Source of the DNA: Bacteroidota bacterium
Lineage (GTDB): Bacteria; Bacteroidota; Bacteroidia; Chitinophagales; Saprospiraceae
Assembly (NCBI GenBank): GCA_020160935.1
Contig: JAIUPL010000021.1
Coordinates: forward strand, 45,917-109,916
DNA: 64,000 bases
Reading direction: 5' to 3'
The notes beneath the pieces were generated by a model. It made no database searches. It had not been told where the DNA came from and worked only from the letters and a program-made list of their open reading frames with translations. Below are positions 8,513 to 17,756 of this stretch, one piece after another; within the stretch, counting starts at the first letter, position 1, and the number at the start of each line of letters is the position of its first letter. The translations under genes and the position numbers were made by a program.

Positions 8513-10957
8513 TTATTTCAGGATGCGCTTCGCTTCCCAGTTGCTCATCAATACGCCGAACAACACAATAGAAATCGAACTCGTTGGCATAAGAATCGCT
8601 GCCACCAGCGGCGACAAGTGACCCGTTACACTGTAACCAAGTCCGATGATGTTGTAAACCAGTGCAACTGCATAGGATTTGTTTACCGTACGAACACCGG
8701 CACGGGCAAGTTGTACGTACTTGGGCAGGTTTTCAAACTCGTCTGCATGTAAAATCGCATCGCAGGCCGGCGTAAAGTTGTTGGTATCCTCTGCCACCAC
8801 CACGCCGAGGTTGCTTTGGCGCAAGGCGCCTGCATCGTTTAGGCCATCGCCCAGCATCATAACCTGACGACCGTGACGCTGGAGTTTTTTTACAAATTCA
8901 AGTTTGTCCTGTGGCGTACGCTGGAACAACATGGTTTCGCGATCGGGGAAAAATGGAGACAGCGCATTTGCTTCGCGGTCCTGGTCGCCAGACACCAGCC
9001 ACACGCGATTAAAATCGTTCTGTTGTTTACGCCACCAGGTAGCCGGTCTGGTTTGACGGAAATAATCCAGCACTTGTTTCAGGCCATAGCGATACCGGCT
9101 TTTCACTTCGTAGTAGCCGAGGATATTTTCATCGATCGCTACAAAAAGTCCCTGACCCTCTGCACCTACAAATGCAGCCGAACCAACTTTTACATTCCTT
9201 CCATCAATGTTGCCCTGAATGCCTAGTCCTGGTAATTCCTGAAACTGTTGCGGCGTCACAAGCGGTACATCCGGCATGGATTCATACAAACGCCGGCTCA
9301 AAGGGTGCGAAGAATGCTTGGTTAGCGAACGAATGGCCACTTTATCAGCAGCCGAAAGCGCCTGGCCTTTAAATTCATACGTTTGTTGCGATACATTGGT
9401 AATTGTACCTGTTTTGTCGAATACCACCGAATCGATCGCGCTAAAAGATTCCACCGTTTTGATGTTTTTCATGTAAAAACGGTGACGGCCCAGAATGCGC
9501 ATGATATTTCCCAGGGTAAAAGGAATAGACAAGGCTACTGTACAGGGGCAAGCCACAATCATCACTGCTGTAAAGGCATTGATCGCGCGGCCCATATCGG
9601 TGGGCATCCAGTACAGGAAAGCGCCCAATCCGAAAATCAGGATCATCCAGGAGAAAAAACGGCCCGCCTGATCTGCCAGTTTGGTCACCTGCCCTTGCTC
9701 ATCTTCTTTGAACGCCTGGTCATTCCACAGCCGTGTGAGGTAACTCTGCGATACACGACGGGTAAGCGAAATTTCAATGCTCTCCCCTACCTGCTTGCCG
9801 CCGGCAAAAATACGCTCTCCGCTTTTGACGATCTGGGGCTCGGCTTCACCCGTTACAAAACTGTAATCCACCTGCGCCGTACCTTTCAGCAAAATACCAT
9901 CGGCAGGGATAATTTCCTGGCTACGTACCACGATGATATCGCCCGGGACTAGCCGATTTACGGGTACGGACGTTTCTTCGTCGCCATTTTTCAAAGAAGC
10001 GGCAACGGGAAAATAGGATTTATAATCGCGCTCGAAAGACAATTGGTGCCAGGTGCGCTGCTGGAACCATTTCCCGATCAGCAGCAAAAAGGTAAGTCCG
10101 GCAAAGGAATCGAGGTAGCCCGGCCCGGTGTGCGTCAGAATTTCCCATACACTTCGGCCAAAAAGCGACAACAAGGCCAGGCACAAAGGAATATCGATGT
10201 TCAAGTGTCCGTTTCGCAAGCCGTTCCAGGCAGAAACCAGATAGTCGCGGGCGCTCACCAGCAAAACAGGCAGGGCCAGCAAGAGGCTCAAGTAGCCAAA
10301 AACATCAGCAAACCATCGATATGTTTCACCGTCCATTCCAACATACTCGGGGAAACTGAACAGCATGATGTTGCCAAAAGCAAAACCGGCAATACCGATT
10401 TGATACGCCAGTTTTTTGCTGATTACCTTGGGTTTTGCGTTGTCTACATCGCCGAGGTTGATTTCGGGTGCATAGCCTATGGATGACAGCAGGGCCGCCA
10501 GTTTGCGAAGCGAAGTCTGTTCGGGATTATACTGGATTGTAGCCGTTTTTTTCAGAAAAACAACGCGGGAATGCAGCACGCCCGCATCAAGTTTGTACAG
10601 GTTTTCCAGCAGCCAGATACAACTCACGCAGTGCATATTGGGCAGGTAGAAAGTCACTTGCGCGGTTTCTCCGTTGTTGAATTCAAGCAGTTTTTCCTGC
10701 ACTTCCGGGTCGTCGAGGTATGCATAGGCCTTGGCATTGCGCTGATCTTTCAGGCTTTTTCCGGGCTTATCGTCCAGCGCATAGTATTCGCACAGGTTGT
10801 GCGTATTCAATATCTCGTACACCATCTTGCAACCGTCGCAACAAAAAAACTTGTCGTCGATGTGCAGGTGCTCATCGGGGCACACATCGTGGCAGTGGAA
10901 ACAGGTATGCGATGTTATGGCAGGATTTTTAGGTTGCAAGAGTACGCTGGAAGCCAT
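8513..10957 (-). CDS. CcoI/FixI-type copper-translocating P1B ATPase
   Basis: 814 residues. An N-terminal cysteine-rich metal-binding region (CFHCHDVC, CCDGC) precedes an HMA domain with MHCVSC, then the transmembrane core. Membrane metal site CPC at about residue 469 (VACPCTVALSIP), phosphorylation motif DKTGT at about 513, nucleotide-site HP (KHSSHPLSRRL) and the hinge GDGLNDAGALRQS are all present. Established knowledge: this FixI/CcoI layout exports copper for cbb3 oxidase assembly. No ccoNOPQ genes are in the window, so the partner enzyme is elsewhere. It ends two bases from the sigma-factor stop (convergent). Confidence 0.93.
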   Translation of the reverse strand: MASSVLLQPKNPAITSHTCFHCHDVCPDEHLHIDDKFFCCDGCKMVYEILNTHNLCEYYALDDKPGKSLKDQRNAKAYAYLDDPEVQEKLLEFNNGETAQVTFYLPNMHCVSCIWLLENLYKLDAGVLHSRVVFLKKTATIQYNPEQTSLRKLAALLSSIGYAPEINLGDVDNAKPKVISKKLAYQIGIAGFAFGNIMLFSFPEYVGMDGETYRWFADVFGYLSLLLALPVLLVSARDYLVSAWNGLRNGHLNIDIPLCLALLSLFGRSVWEILTHTGPGYLDSFAGLTFLLLIGKWFQQRTWHQLSFERDYKSYFPVAASLKNGDEETSVPVNRLVPGDIIVVRSQEIIPADGILLKGTAQVDYSFVTGEAEPQIVKSGERIFAGGKQVGESIEISLTRRVSQSYLTRLWNDQAFKEDEQGQVTKLADQAGRFFSWMILIFGLGAFLYWMPTDMGRAINAFTAVMIVACPCTVALSIPFTLGNIMRILGRHRFYMKNIKTVESFSAIDSVVFDKTGTITNVSQQTYEFKGQALSAADKVAIRSLTKHSSHPLSRRLYESMPDVPLVTPQQFQELPGLGIQGNIDGRNVKVGSAAFVGAEGQGLFVAIDENILGYYEVKSRYRYGLKQVLDYFRQTRPATWWRKQQNDFNRVWLVSGDQDREANALSPFFPDRETMLFQRTPQDKLEFVKKLQRHGRQVMMLGDGLNDAGALRQSNLGVVVAEDTNNFTPACDAILHADEFENLPKYVQLARAGVRTVNKSYAVALVYNIIGLGYSVTGHLSPLVAAILMPTSSISIVLFGVLMSNWEAKRILK

Positions 10958-10985
10958 ATGCAGTATGGTTGAGATGAATTTTTGT

Positions 10986-10993
10986 CAAAAGTA
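10986..10993 (-). promoter_or_regulatory. -7 box TACTTTTG for the copper ATPase
   Basis: Minus-strand TACTTTTG, matching TAnnTTTG, lies 28 bases before the ATPase start codon at 10957. The -33 region is not clear. Confidence 0.45.
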
Positions 10994-11048
10994 CCTGCTA
11001 GCGGACATGCACCGGGGTGACCATAGTCATGGGTGTGGATGATTTCTA

Positions 11049-11056
11049 TACATTTG
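11049..11056 (+). promoter_or_regulatory. -7 box TACATTTG for the MFS gene
   Basis: TACATTTG lies 18 bases before ATG 11075. It makes the in-frame start at 11033 unlikely, because that codon would be upstream of the transcript start. Confidence 0.45.
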
Positions 11057-11074
11057 CCTCAAATCACTTTGCAA

Positions 11075-12295
11075 ATGATGAACAATGGACGCGGCATTTT
11101 CCAACTGGCCGTGATAGTAAGCGCACTGGGTTTCTTTGTAGACGTTTATGATCTGCTGCTTTTTGCCATCATCCGAAAAGCCAGTCTGGCAGGACTCGGA
11201 CTTTCACCGGATCAAATACTGACAGAAGGTGAATTGCTGATCAGTGTACAGATGATTGGTCTGTTGCTGGGCGGTATTTTGTTTGGCATCATTGGCGACA
11301 AAAAAGGCCGATTGAGTGTATTGTTCGGCTCCATTCTACTGTATTCCATTGCCAATATCCTGAATGGCATGGTGACAAGCATGCCGCAATACCTCATCCT
11401 GCGTTTTATTGCGGGCATAGGCCTGGCTGGCGAACTGGGCGCCGGTCTGACGCTCGTAAGCGAAATGCTTCCAAAGGAAAAACGAAGCATCGCAGCGGGT
11501 TTTATCGCCGGTTTCGGCGTATTGGGCGCTGTGGCTGCCTTTCTTATTAGTAAAGTTTTCGATTGGCGCACCTGCTACTATATCGGTGGCGCGCTGGGTT
11601 TTGTTTTGTTGCTGATGCGCGTGAGCGTACACGAAAGCGGCCTTTTCAAACAGGTGCAACAAACATCGGTCGAACGCGGCAATTTCCTTCAATTCTTTAC
11701 CAGCCGCGAGCGATTCGGGCGCTACATCCGATGTATTCTGATCGGTGTACCTGTGTGGTATGTCATTGGCGTGCTAGTGACTTTTTCGGATCAGTTTGGA
11801 AAGGCATTTGGTATTCCGGATGTCGATCCTGGCATGGCTATCATGTATTTGTATTTGTTTGTCGGGCTCGGCGATTTTTCTGTGGGCTGGCTCAGCGAGC
11901 GCCTAAAAAGCCGGAAAAAAACACTGTTTCTTTTCATGGCCATTACCATATTCTTCTGCGTTTTGTTTTTCCTGCAACGTGGGGGCAGTGCTTTCACTTT
12001 CTATCTCTTGTGTATGGGCCTGGGTTTTGGCGCAGGTTTCAATGTGGTGTACATGACCATGGGTGTCGAGCAATTCGGCACCAACTTGCGTGCTTCGGCA
12101 GCCATCAGCATACCTAACATGGTGCGGGGCGCCCTGCCGCTCATCATTTTGCTATTTAAATACACCCGAAATCTTTTTCAGGATTATGTGACCGGGGCCT
12201 GGGTCACTGGCGTCATTTTGTTTGCCATTGCGATTGCTGCGGCCTGGACGATGGAAGAAACGTATGGAAAAGATTTGGATTTTTTGGAACACTGA
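11075..12295 (+). CDS. MFS transporter (metabolite:H+ symporter type)
   Basis: About 406 residues with a twelve-helix hydrophobic pattern. The loop motif GIIGDKKGR after helix 2 and RFIAGIGLAGELGAG in helix 4 fit the major facilitator superfamily. GFFVDVYDLLLFAII in helix 1 resembles the phosphate/metabolite symporter branch. The substrate cannot be read from sequence. Starts 11075 and 11078 are adjacent ATGs; I prefer 11075, just downstream of a TACATTTG box. Divergent from the copper ATPase. Confidence 0.85.
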   Translation: MMNNGRGIFQLAVIVSALGFFVDVYDLLLFAIIRKASLAGLGLSPDQILTEGELLISVQMIGLLLGGILFGIIGDKKGRLSVLFGSILLYSIANILNGMVTSMPQYLILRFIAGIGLAGELGAGLTLVSEMLPKEKRSIAAGFIAGFGVLGAVAAFLISKVFDWRTCYYIGGALGFVLLLMRVSVHESGLFKQVQQTSVERGNFLQFFTSRERFGRYIRCILIGVPVWYVIGVLVTFSDQFGKAFGIPDVDPGMAIMYLYLFVGLGDFSVGWLSERLKSRKKTLFLFMAITIFFCVLFFLQRGGSAFTFYLLCMGLGFGAGFNVVYMTMGVEQFGTNLRASAAISIPNMVRGALPLIILLFKYTRNLFQDYVTGAWVTGVILFAIAIAAAWTMEETYGKDLDFLEH

Positions 12296-12296
12296 G

Positions 12297-12498
12297 ACAC
12301 GGATTGCGCGGAGTTTTTGACGGATTTACACGGATTTGATGGGTAGTAATGAAGCATACCAGATAAATCAATACCATCTATCAAATCGAGCAAATCCTGG
12401 AAACCACCATAAAATCTGAATATATCCGCAGAACAAAATTTCTTCATCACCACCCATCAAATCCGTGTAAATCCGCCAAAACTCCGCGCAATCCGTGT
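12297..12498. repeat. intergenic long inverted repeat (CGGATTT words)
   Basis: The left arm 12297-12344 and right arm 12452-12498 pair over about 47 bp almost perfectly (ACACGGATTGCGCGG against its complement). The word CGGATTT recurs within the arms. The pairing continues more weakly inward (GTAGTAATGAAG with CTTCATCACCAC). It starts one base after the MFS stop and ends about 30 bases before the GMC gene. It shares words with the repeat at 32.4 kb. Confidence 0.9.
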
Positions 12499-12530
12499 TA
12501 CATTAGCGGCTCAAACTTCTCTCTTGACAC

Positions 12531-14279
12531 ATGTCCGATTTTCAGATTAAAGCAGCCCCGACCACCTATGATGTAATCATTATTGGCTCCGGAGCAGGCG
12601 GCGGCATGGCCGCCTACGAACTCACCAAAGCCGGCGCCAAAGTGTGCATGCTCGAAGCAGGCCAACATTTCGACCCGGCAGATCCGAAGTACATTACCCA
12701 ACTGAAATGGCCCTATCAGTCGCCACGCCGTGGCGCCAGCACCAAATACCGCCCATTTGGTGATTTTGATGCTGCATATGGCGGCTGGGACATCGACGGA
12801 GAACCATACACGACCAAAGATAACACAAAATTCCGCTGGTTTCGTTCGCGTATGCTGGGCGGGCGTACCAACCATTGGGGGCGTATCAGCCTGCGTTTCG
12901 GACCACAGGATTTCAAACGCAAAAGCATTGATGGCCTGGGAGAAGACTGGCCTATCGGATACGAAGACGTAGCACCTTTTTATGATGAAATTGACCGCCT
13001 GATCGGCGTTTTTGGCAGCAATGAAAACCTTCCAAACGACCCGGATTCGATTTTTCTGCCCGCACCCAAGCCGCGCCTGCATGAAATGATGTTGTTGAAA
13101 CACAACAAAAGGCTTGGCATTACCACTATTCCTTCCAGGCTCAGTATTCTTACCAAACAGATCAACGAAGAGCGCGGCTCCTGTTTCTATTGCAGCCAGT
13201 GCGGCCGCGCCTGCGTTGCATATGCTGATTTTTCCTCTTCGTCCTGTCTGTGCAAACCCGCCCAAAAAACCAGCAATCTGGACATCGTTTACTACGCCAT
13301 GGCGCGCGAAGTGCTGACTGACCCACAAACAGGGCTGGCCAATGGCGTGTCGTACGTTGATACGTTGAGCATGGAAGAAAAAACGGTGCGCGGAAAAGTC
13401 GTCGTGCTGGCTGCCAGCGCCTGCGAATCGGCGCGGCTGTTGCTGAATTCCAAATCAGCGCGTTTCCCAGAAGGGCTGGCCAATTCATCGGGTGTGGTAG
13501 GAAAATACTTGCACGACTCCACCGGTGCTTCCAGAGGCGCTATTGTTCCGACCTTGTTTGACCGGAAACGATACAACGAAGATGGTGTTGGAGGCATGCA
13601 CGTGTACTCACCCTGGTGGCTCGACAATAAAAAACTGGACTTTCCGCGTGGTTATCACATCGAATACTGGGGCGGTATGGGCATGCCAGCCTACGGTTTT
13701 GGCTGGGGTATTGAAGGCATCAACGGGATGTTCCCAGACCGAAATGGCAACAAGCACGAAGCAGGTGGTTATGGCGCATCGCTCAAGGACGACTACCGCC
13801 GTTTTTATGGTGCTTACATCGGTATGGCCGGCCGCGGGGAAGCCGTAGCCCGCGAAGACAACTATTGCGAAATTGATCCGGAAAAAGTGGACAAGTTTGG
13901 CATACCCGTATTGCGGTTCCATTATAAATGGTCGGACTACGAGCGCCTGCAAGCCAAACACATGCACGATACATTTGAACAGATCATTCAGGAGATGGGC
14001 GGTATTGCGTTGGGTAAAAAACCGGGCGCCGACGCAGATTACGGCCTTGCCGAGCCTGGAGAAATTATCCACGAAGTAGGTACCATTCGCATGGGCAATG
14101 ACCCGAAAAAATCGGCCCTTAACAAATGGCAACAGGCGCACGACGTAAAAAATCTTTTTGTCGTAGATGCGGCGCCCTTTGTTTCACAAGGCGATAAAAA
14201 CTGTACCTGGACCATTCTTGCCCTGTCTATGCGCGCTTCCAGGCATATTGTTGAAGAACGAAAAGCAGGCAACCTCTAA
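12531..14279 (+). CDS. GMC family FAD-dependent oxidoreductase
   Basis: 582 residues. The N-terminal FAD-binding dinucleotide fold is IIGSGAGGGMAAYEL followed by MLEAGQHFDP. The GMC-type LGGRTNHWGRISLRF is near residue 108, and the C-terminal substrate/FAD segment HEVGTIRMG ... FVVDAAPFVSQGDKN is present. A cysteine cluster CFYCSQCGRAC near residue 218 suggests a metal or disulfide site. The following Tat-exported subunit-3-like gene implies a membrane-associated sugar or alcohol dehydrogenase acting outside the cytoplasm. The substrate is unknown. Confidence 0.9.
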   Translation: MSDFQIKAAPTTYDVIIIGSGAGGGMAAYELTKAGAKVCMLEAGQHFDPADPKYITQLKWPYQSPRRGASTKYRPFGDFDAAYGGWDIDGEPYTTKDNTKFRWFRSRMLGGRTNHWGRISLRFGPQDFKRKSIDGLGEDWPIGYEDVAPFYDEIDRLIGVFGSNENLPNDPDSIFLPAPKPRLHEMMLLKHNKRLGITTIPSRLSILTKQINEERGSCFYCSQCGRACVAYADFSSSSCLCKPAQKTSNLDIVYYAMAREVLTDPQTGLANGVSYVDTLSMEEKTVRGKVVVLAASACESARLLLNSKSARFPEGLANSSGVVGKYLHDSTGASRGAIVPTLFDRKRYNEDGVGGMHVYSPWWLDNKKLDFPRGYHIEYWGGMGMPAYGFGWGIEGINGMFPDRNGNKHEAGGYGASLKDDYRRFYGAYIGMAGRGEAVAREDNYCEIDPEKVDKFGIPVLRFHYKWSDYERLQAKHMHDTFEQIIQEMGGIALGKKPGADADYGLAEPGEIIHEVGTIRMGNDPKKSALNKWQQAHDVKNLFVVDAAPFVSQGDKNCTWTILALSMRASRHIVEERKAGNL

Positions 14280-14304
14280 TCTTTGAACTCAAAAGCACTA
14301 CATC

Positions 14305-14937
14305 ATGAAACGTCGCAATCTATTGAAAGGCATCGGTTTGGGTTCACTGGGCATGGTTGGCCTGAGCCCTCAGGTAAAAGCCTCCGAAATATTGAATCCG
14401 CTGGAAGGGCTGGAGGAAAAGAAAAAAGACCCGGCATTCGAACAATTCGGGCGAACAGACTATGAAACGGCCCGGGATGCCAAACTCTTTGCCGAACAGT
14501 TTTTCACCAAACACGAAATGAAAACCATTTCTGTACTGGCCGATATTATTATTCCGCGCGACAGCCGTTCGGGTAGCGCCACGGATGCGGGTGTTCCCGA
14601 ATTCATCGAATTCATGGCAAAAGACAAACCGGAATTACAAACACCCTTACGCGGGGGCATCGCCTGGCTCGACAGCCAGATGAAAAAACGCCACGAGCAG
14701 GATTTTATCAGCAGCACAGATGTTCAGCGCATTGCCATGGTAGAAGATATCGCCTATCCGGAGCGTAAGAAAAGCGGTATGAGTCAGGGTATTGCTTTTT
14801 TCAGTCTCATGCGCAACCTGACCGCTTCCGGCTTCTGGTCGAGCAAAATAGGCATCGAAGATATTGGATACCAGGGCAATACACCCAATCAGTGGGACGG
14901 GCCGCCGGAAGATGTCATCAAACAATACGGTTTATGA
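14305..14937 (+). CDS. gluconate 2-dehydrogenase subunit 3 family protein (Tat-exported)
   Basis: 210 residues. The N-terminus MKRRNLLKGIGLGSLGMVGLS is a shortened twin-arginine signal (RR followed by a hydrophobic stretch). The body matches the small subunit-3 family: LADIIIPRDSRSGSATDAGVPEFIEFM and the C-terminal WDGPPEDVIKQYGL. Established knowledge: these subunits accompany GMC dehydrogenases and are thought to help export the FAD subunit, which lacks its own signal. It starts 25 bases after the GMC gene. Confidence 0.9.
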   Translation: MKRRNLLKGIGLGSLGMVGLSPQVKASEILNPLEGLEEKKKDPAFEQFGRTDYETARDAKLFAEQFFTKHEMKTISVLADIIIPRDSRSGSATDAGVPEFIEFMAKDKPELQTPLRGGIAWLDSQMKKRHEQDFISSTDVQRIAMVEDIAYPERKKSGMSQGIAFFSLMRNLTASGFWSSKIGIEDIGYQGNTPNQWDGPPEDVIKQYGL

Positions 14938-15221
14938 GCAAGGTATTGTTCTATGTATTATTCGGTTTTGTGGCCATCCTGGGCGTTTATTACGTTGGAA
15001 GCAGCCTTTTCGGCCGTTTTTCCTTGTGGAATGCCCATCCGGTGGTTGCCCGGGTTATACTGCTTCTGGCAGCAGCCCTGGGCGCCCGCGTATTGTACTG
15101 GGCATACCAGATGGGTGAATTGCAAAACCGATGGCTCGCCGGAGCAGGCGCGGTGGTGTTGGCCTTGATTTCTTTCCAGGCTGTGCTGTTGCTGGGCGCG
15201 GTGACGCTGGGGAGGAGATAG
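14934..15221 (+). CDS. small membrane protein of the GMC operon
   Basis: 95 residues with three predicted hydrophobic helices (VLFYVLFGFVAILGVYYVG; VVARVILLLAAALGARVLY; AGAVVLALISFQAVLLLGA). Its ATG overlaps the TGA of the subunit-3 gene (ATGA), indicating translational coupling. It could anchor the dehydrogenase or pass electrons, but no heme or quinone motif is seen. Family not recognised. Confidence 0.7.
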   Translation: MSKVLFYVLFGFVAILGVYYVGSSLFGRFSLWNAHPVVARVILLLAAALGARVLYWAYQMGELQNRWLAGAGAVVLALISFQAVLLLGAVTLGRR

Positions 15222-15263
15222 TCGACAGACGACAGTCAACAGTCGTCAGACGAAAGGTGTCAG
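15222..15263. repeat. short heptad-word tract (CGACAGT/CAACAGT)
   Basis: Words CGACAGA, CGACAGT, CAACAGT, CGTCAGA follow each other with a 7-base period, starting at the stop codon of the membrane protein and ending at the stop of the convergent hydrolase. A weak internal stem GACGAC/GTCGTC exists. The word CAACAGT is also a known heptanucleotide repeat word in filamentous cyanobacteria. Confidence 0.6.
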
Positions 15264-15266
15264 TCG

Positions 15267-16097
15267 TCAGTTGGCCGGGAGGTGTTGTTTCATCCAGTTA
15301 AAGGTGTATTCAAACACTTCAGCCTTTTCATTTTCATTGTGCAACTCATGGTAAAGCCCATCCCATTCCTGGTGTGTCACATCACCTTTTACCCTTTCGG
15401 CGAATGCCTTTGTGGCAACAGGTGAAATGATTTTGTCGCCCGTGCCATGCAACAACAGCAATGGCATCGGCACTTCCCCTTTGTACGAATCCAGCCAGTC
15501 AGCGGCATCCATCAGCGCGATGCCTGCGGCTGCACTGATTTTATCATGAACCAGGGGATCGTTTTTGTAAGCCTCCACGACTGCTTTGTCTTGAGAAATA
15601 AAATGTGCTGCCAGGTTGGTTGGCAACGTGAGTGTGGGCATAAATTTCCGCATCAGTTTACCTACAAGCACTTTGATAGCGGGCGCTTCAAACGCCAATT
15701 GTATCCAGGGACTGGTAGCAATCAAGCCTTTTAGTTCCGGTTTGCGGCGCAGCGCATAATTCAACACCAGGTTGCCGCCCATGGAATGCCCGTACAGGAA
15801 CAAGGGCGTATCAGGGTATAATTCCGCTGTTTTTTCCAGCAGCAGTCCAATATCGTCCAGAAAAGCATCCAGATCTTTCACATGGCCTCTGGGGCCGCCA
15901 CTACGGCCGTAGCCCTGGTGATCAAAACCAACCACAGCCACCCCATGTGCATTGTACCATTCCGCTACATGCTGATAGCGGCCTATGTGTTCGCCCTGTC
16001 CGTGGGCTAAAGCGATAACGGCAATCGGGTTCGCCACAGGCCAGTGCGCAGCATACAACTCGATTCCCTGACTATTTTTCCAGTTTAATGCGTTCAT
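15267..16097 (-). CDS. alpha/beta hydrolase, monoacylglycerol lipase-like
   Basis: About 276 residues from the ATG at 16097 (MNALNWKNSQGIELY). The oxyanion/HG region is ALAHGQGEH, the GFDHQGYGRSGGPRGH stretch is typical of the lysophospholipase/monoacylglycerol lipase family, and the nucleophile elbow is GHSMGG near residue 108. The catalytic Asp is likely in LLHGTGDKII and His in YHELHNE near the C-terminus. No signal peptide. It follows the OmpA gene with a ~34-base gap on the same strand. Confidence 0.85.
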   Translation of the reverse strand: MNALNWKNSQGIELYAAHWPVANPIAVIALAHGQGEHIGRYQHVAEWYNAHGVAVVGFDHQGYGRSGGPRGHVKDLDAFLDDIGLLLEKTAELYPDTPLFLYGHSMGGNLVLNYALRRKPELKGLIATSPWIQLAFEAPAIKVLVGKLMRKFMPTLTLPTNLAAHFISQDKAVVEAYKNDPLVHDKISAAAGIALMDAADWLDSYKGEVPMPLLLLHGTGDKIISPVATKAFAERVKGDVTHQEWDGLYHELHNENEKAEVFEYTFNWMKQHLPAN

Positions 16098-16131
16098 ATC
16101 TGTCTGAATTGATTGGTTGATACAGGTGCCA

Positions 16132-17697
16132 TCATTTGATAATTTCCTTGCCTTTTGGCCCGAACCGGACCAAAATAGCATCGGGGTGTTCAGGTTTTAT
16201 GGTCTTTTTGTAGTATTTTTTTATATCACTATCGGTTCCTGTTGGGATAACGTAATAATACCATGCGCCTTCACCTTCCTGCCGCCAGAAAATTTCCGAA
16301 AAACTGCGCAGGTTTTTAGGCAGGGCATTCAATTCATTCGGGGTCGTATAAATTTGAACAGCATAACCTGCATAAGCGCCGTCGAGGGGGACAATATTTA
16401 CCTGTCTGGACTGGCTTTTATCCATAGATCGTGCCGGACTGCCCGACTGATTGGAGCCATCCACTTTGTTGTTTCCCTGAAATTCCGGCAATGGTACCGA
16501 GTTATTTGCTTCCGGAAGTGGTTTGTTTTTGATTCGGGGTGGTTTGGGAACGTTTTTGACCAAATTTTGCTCCGATTGCGCGCGGGCTGCAATTTTCTCC
16601 TCTTCAATTACCTGTTCAATGCTCAACCAGGCATAGGGCTCTTGTGAAACGCTGGTGATGGTAAGTTCCACACGACGATTCTGAAGATGTTCTTCTTCCG
16701 TACAGGAAACGTCATTGGCACATTTATTTAGCAACTGAGTTTCACCATATCCTTTTGCTGTGATGCGTTCAGGCTCCACCCCGCCGTTAATAATATAATT
16801 GCGCGCAGCATCAGCCTGTTTTTGTGAAAGTTCCAGGTTATAAGCATCGTTTCCCCAGGAATCCGTGTGAAATCCGATTTCAAATGACACATCCGGGTTG
16901 TCTCGTAAAAGCATGATAACCTGATCCAGTCCTTTTATATGACCATCAGATTGAGTCCACTTATCTCCTGGATTACTTTCCGGATAATAGAGCACTGGTA
17001 TGTGTTTTCCTACAACGGATCGTTCCAATATCACCGGGGCAGATAAAGGAATCACTTTATTGGTGCCGATTTGCTGGATTTTATCACCTTTTGTGTAATC
17101 TGGCAGACCTTCCAGGCACAGCGCGCAGCCATTGTTATTGATATACACTTCAATACGTCGGCCAAGATAACCAGGTTTTCTAAGCATGACGAGGTAGCGA
17201 TTTCCCTGATCAAAACGCTGTTGAAAAACCGAAGTTGTTTTCAGGTGCTGCACTGTTTCTGCCAAATCTCTGGTTCTGTTATACACTTCCACCGTTACGT
17301 CTTGTACCTCGATTTGATTTGTATTACCCGGGGCGATTTCTACTAATTGTGCATTCAGCAAATACCCGGGCTGACGATTCAAAACAACCTTGAGAAATAT
17401 TTTGGTGTTTTCCACCTTGAAGATGTCCTCTCGATCTTCAAATATATCTTTGCGGGTCACCATGCGGTACTGTCCGGCAGGCAGACTGGTACTAAAATGT
17501 CCAAACGGACCTGAATTGAATGTACCAATCTCCTTGTTGTCCGGTATTGAATAGAGTGTAACTATTGCGTTTTCAATAAACCCGGCGTTGTTGTTTTCGT
17601 ACACATAACCTTCCACTACAACTTGTGAAAAGGCAGAAAATGATACAAAAACGAGGAAAAAAGGCAGAAAGAAGAAGGAGTGTTTATGGTATTGCAT
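16132..17697 (-). CDS. OmpA family outer membrane protein
   Basis: About 521 residues from ATG 17697. A signal peptide (FFFLPFFLVFVSFSAFSQ) is followed by a carboxypeptidase-regulatory-like beta region (VEGYVYENNNAGFIENA). An OmpA C-terminal peptidoglycan-binding domain spans roughly residues 230-345 (IGFHTDSWGNDAYNLELSQ, ITAKGYGETQ, NRRVELTI). A Pro/Asn-rich linker leads to a C-terminal YAVQIYTTPNE region resembling a SPOR fold. The expected location is the periplasmic face of the outer membrane, bound to the cell wall. Confidence 0.85.
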   Translation of the reverse strand: MQYHKHSFFFLPFFLVFVSFSAFSQVVVEGYVYENNNAGFIENAIVTLYSIPDNKEIGTFNSGPFGHFSTSLPAGQYRMVTRKDIFEDREDIFKVENTKIFLKVVLNRQPGYLLNAQLVEIAPGNTNQIEVQDVTVEVYNRTRDLAETVQHLKTTSVFQQRFDQGNRYLVMLRKPGYLGRRIEVYINNNGCALCLEGLPDYTKGDKIQQIGTNKVIPLSAPVILERSVVGKHIPVLYYPESNPGDKWTQSDGHIKGLDQVIMLLRDNPDVSFEIGFHTDSWGNDAYNLELSQKQADAARNYIINGGVEPERITAKGYGETQLLNKCANDVSCTEEEHLQNRRVELTITSVSQEPYAWLSIEQVIEEEKIAARAQSEQNLVKNVPKPPRIKNKPLPEANNSVPLPEFQGNNKVDGSNQSGSPARSMDKSQSRQVNIVPLDGAYAGYAVQIYTTPNELNALPKNLRSFSEIFWRQEGEGAWYYYVIPTGTDSDIKKYYKKTIKPEHPDAILVRFGPKGKEIIK

Positions 17698-17756
17698 GAA
17701 TCCGCAGTTGGGAATGAAATGAACCCGCAAAATTAAAAAGAGTTTCTGTTCGACTT

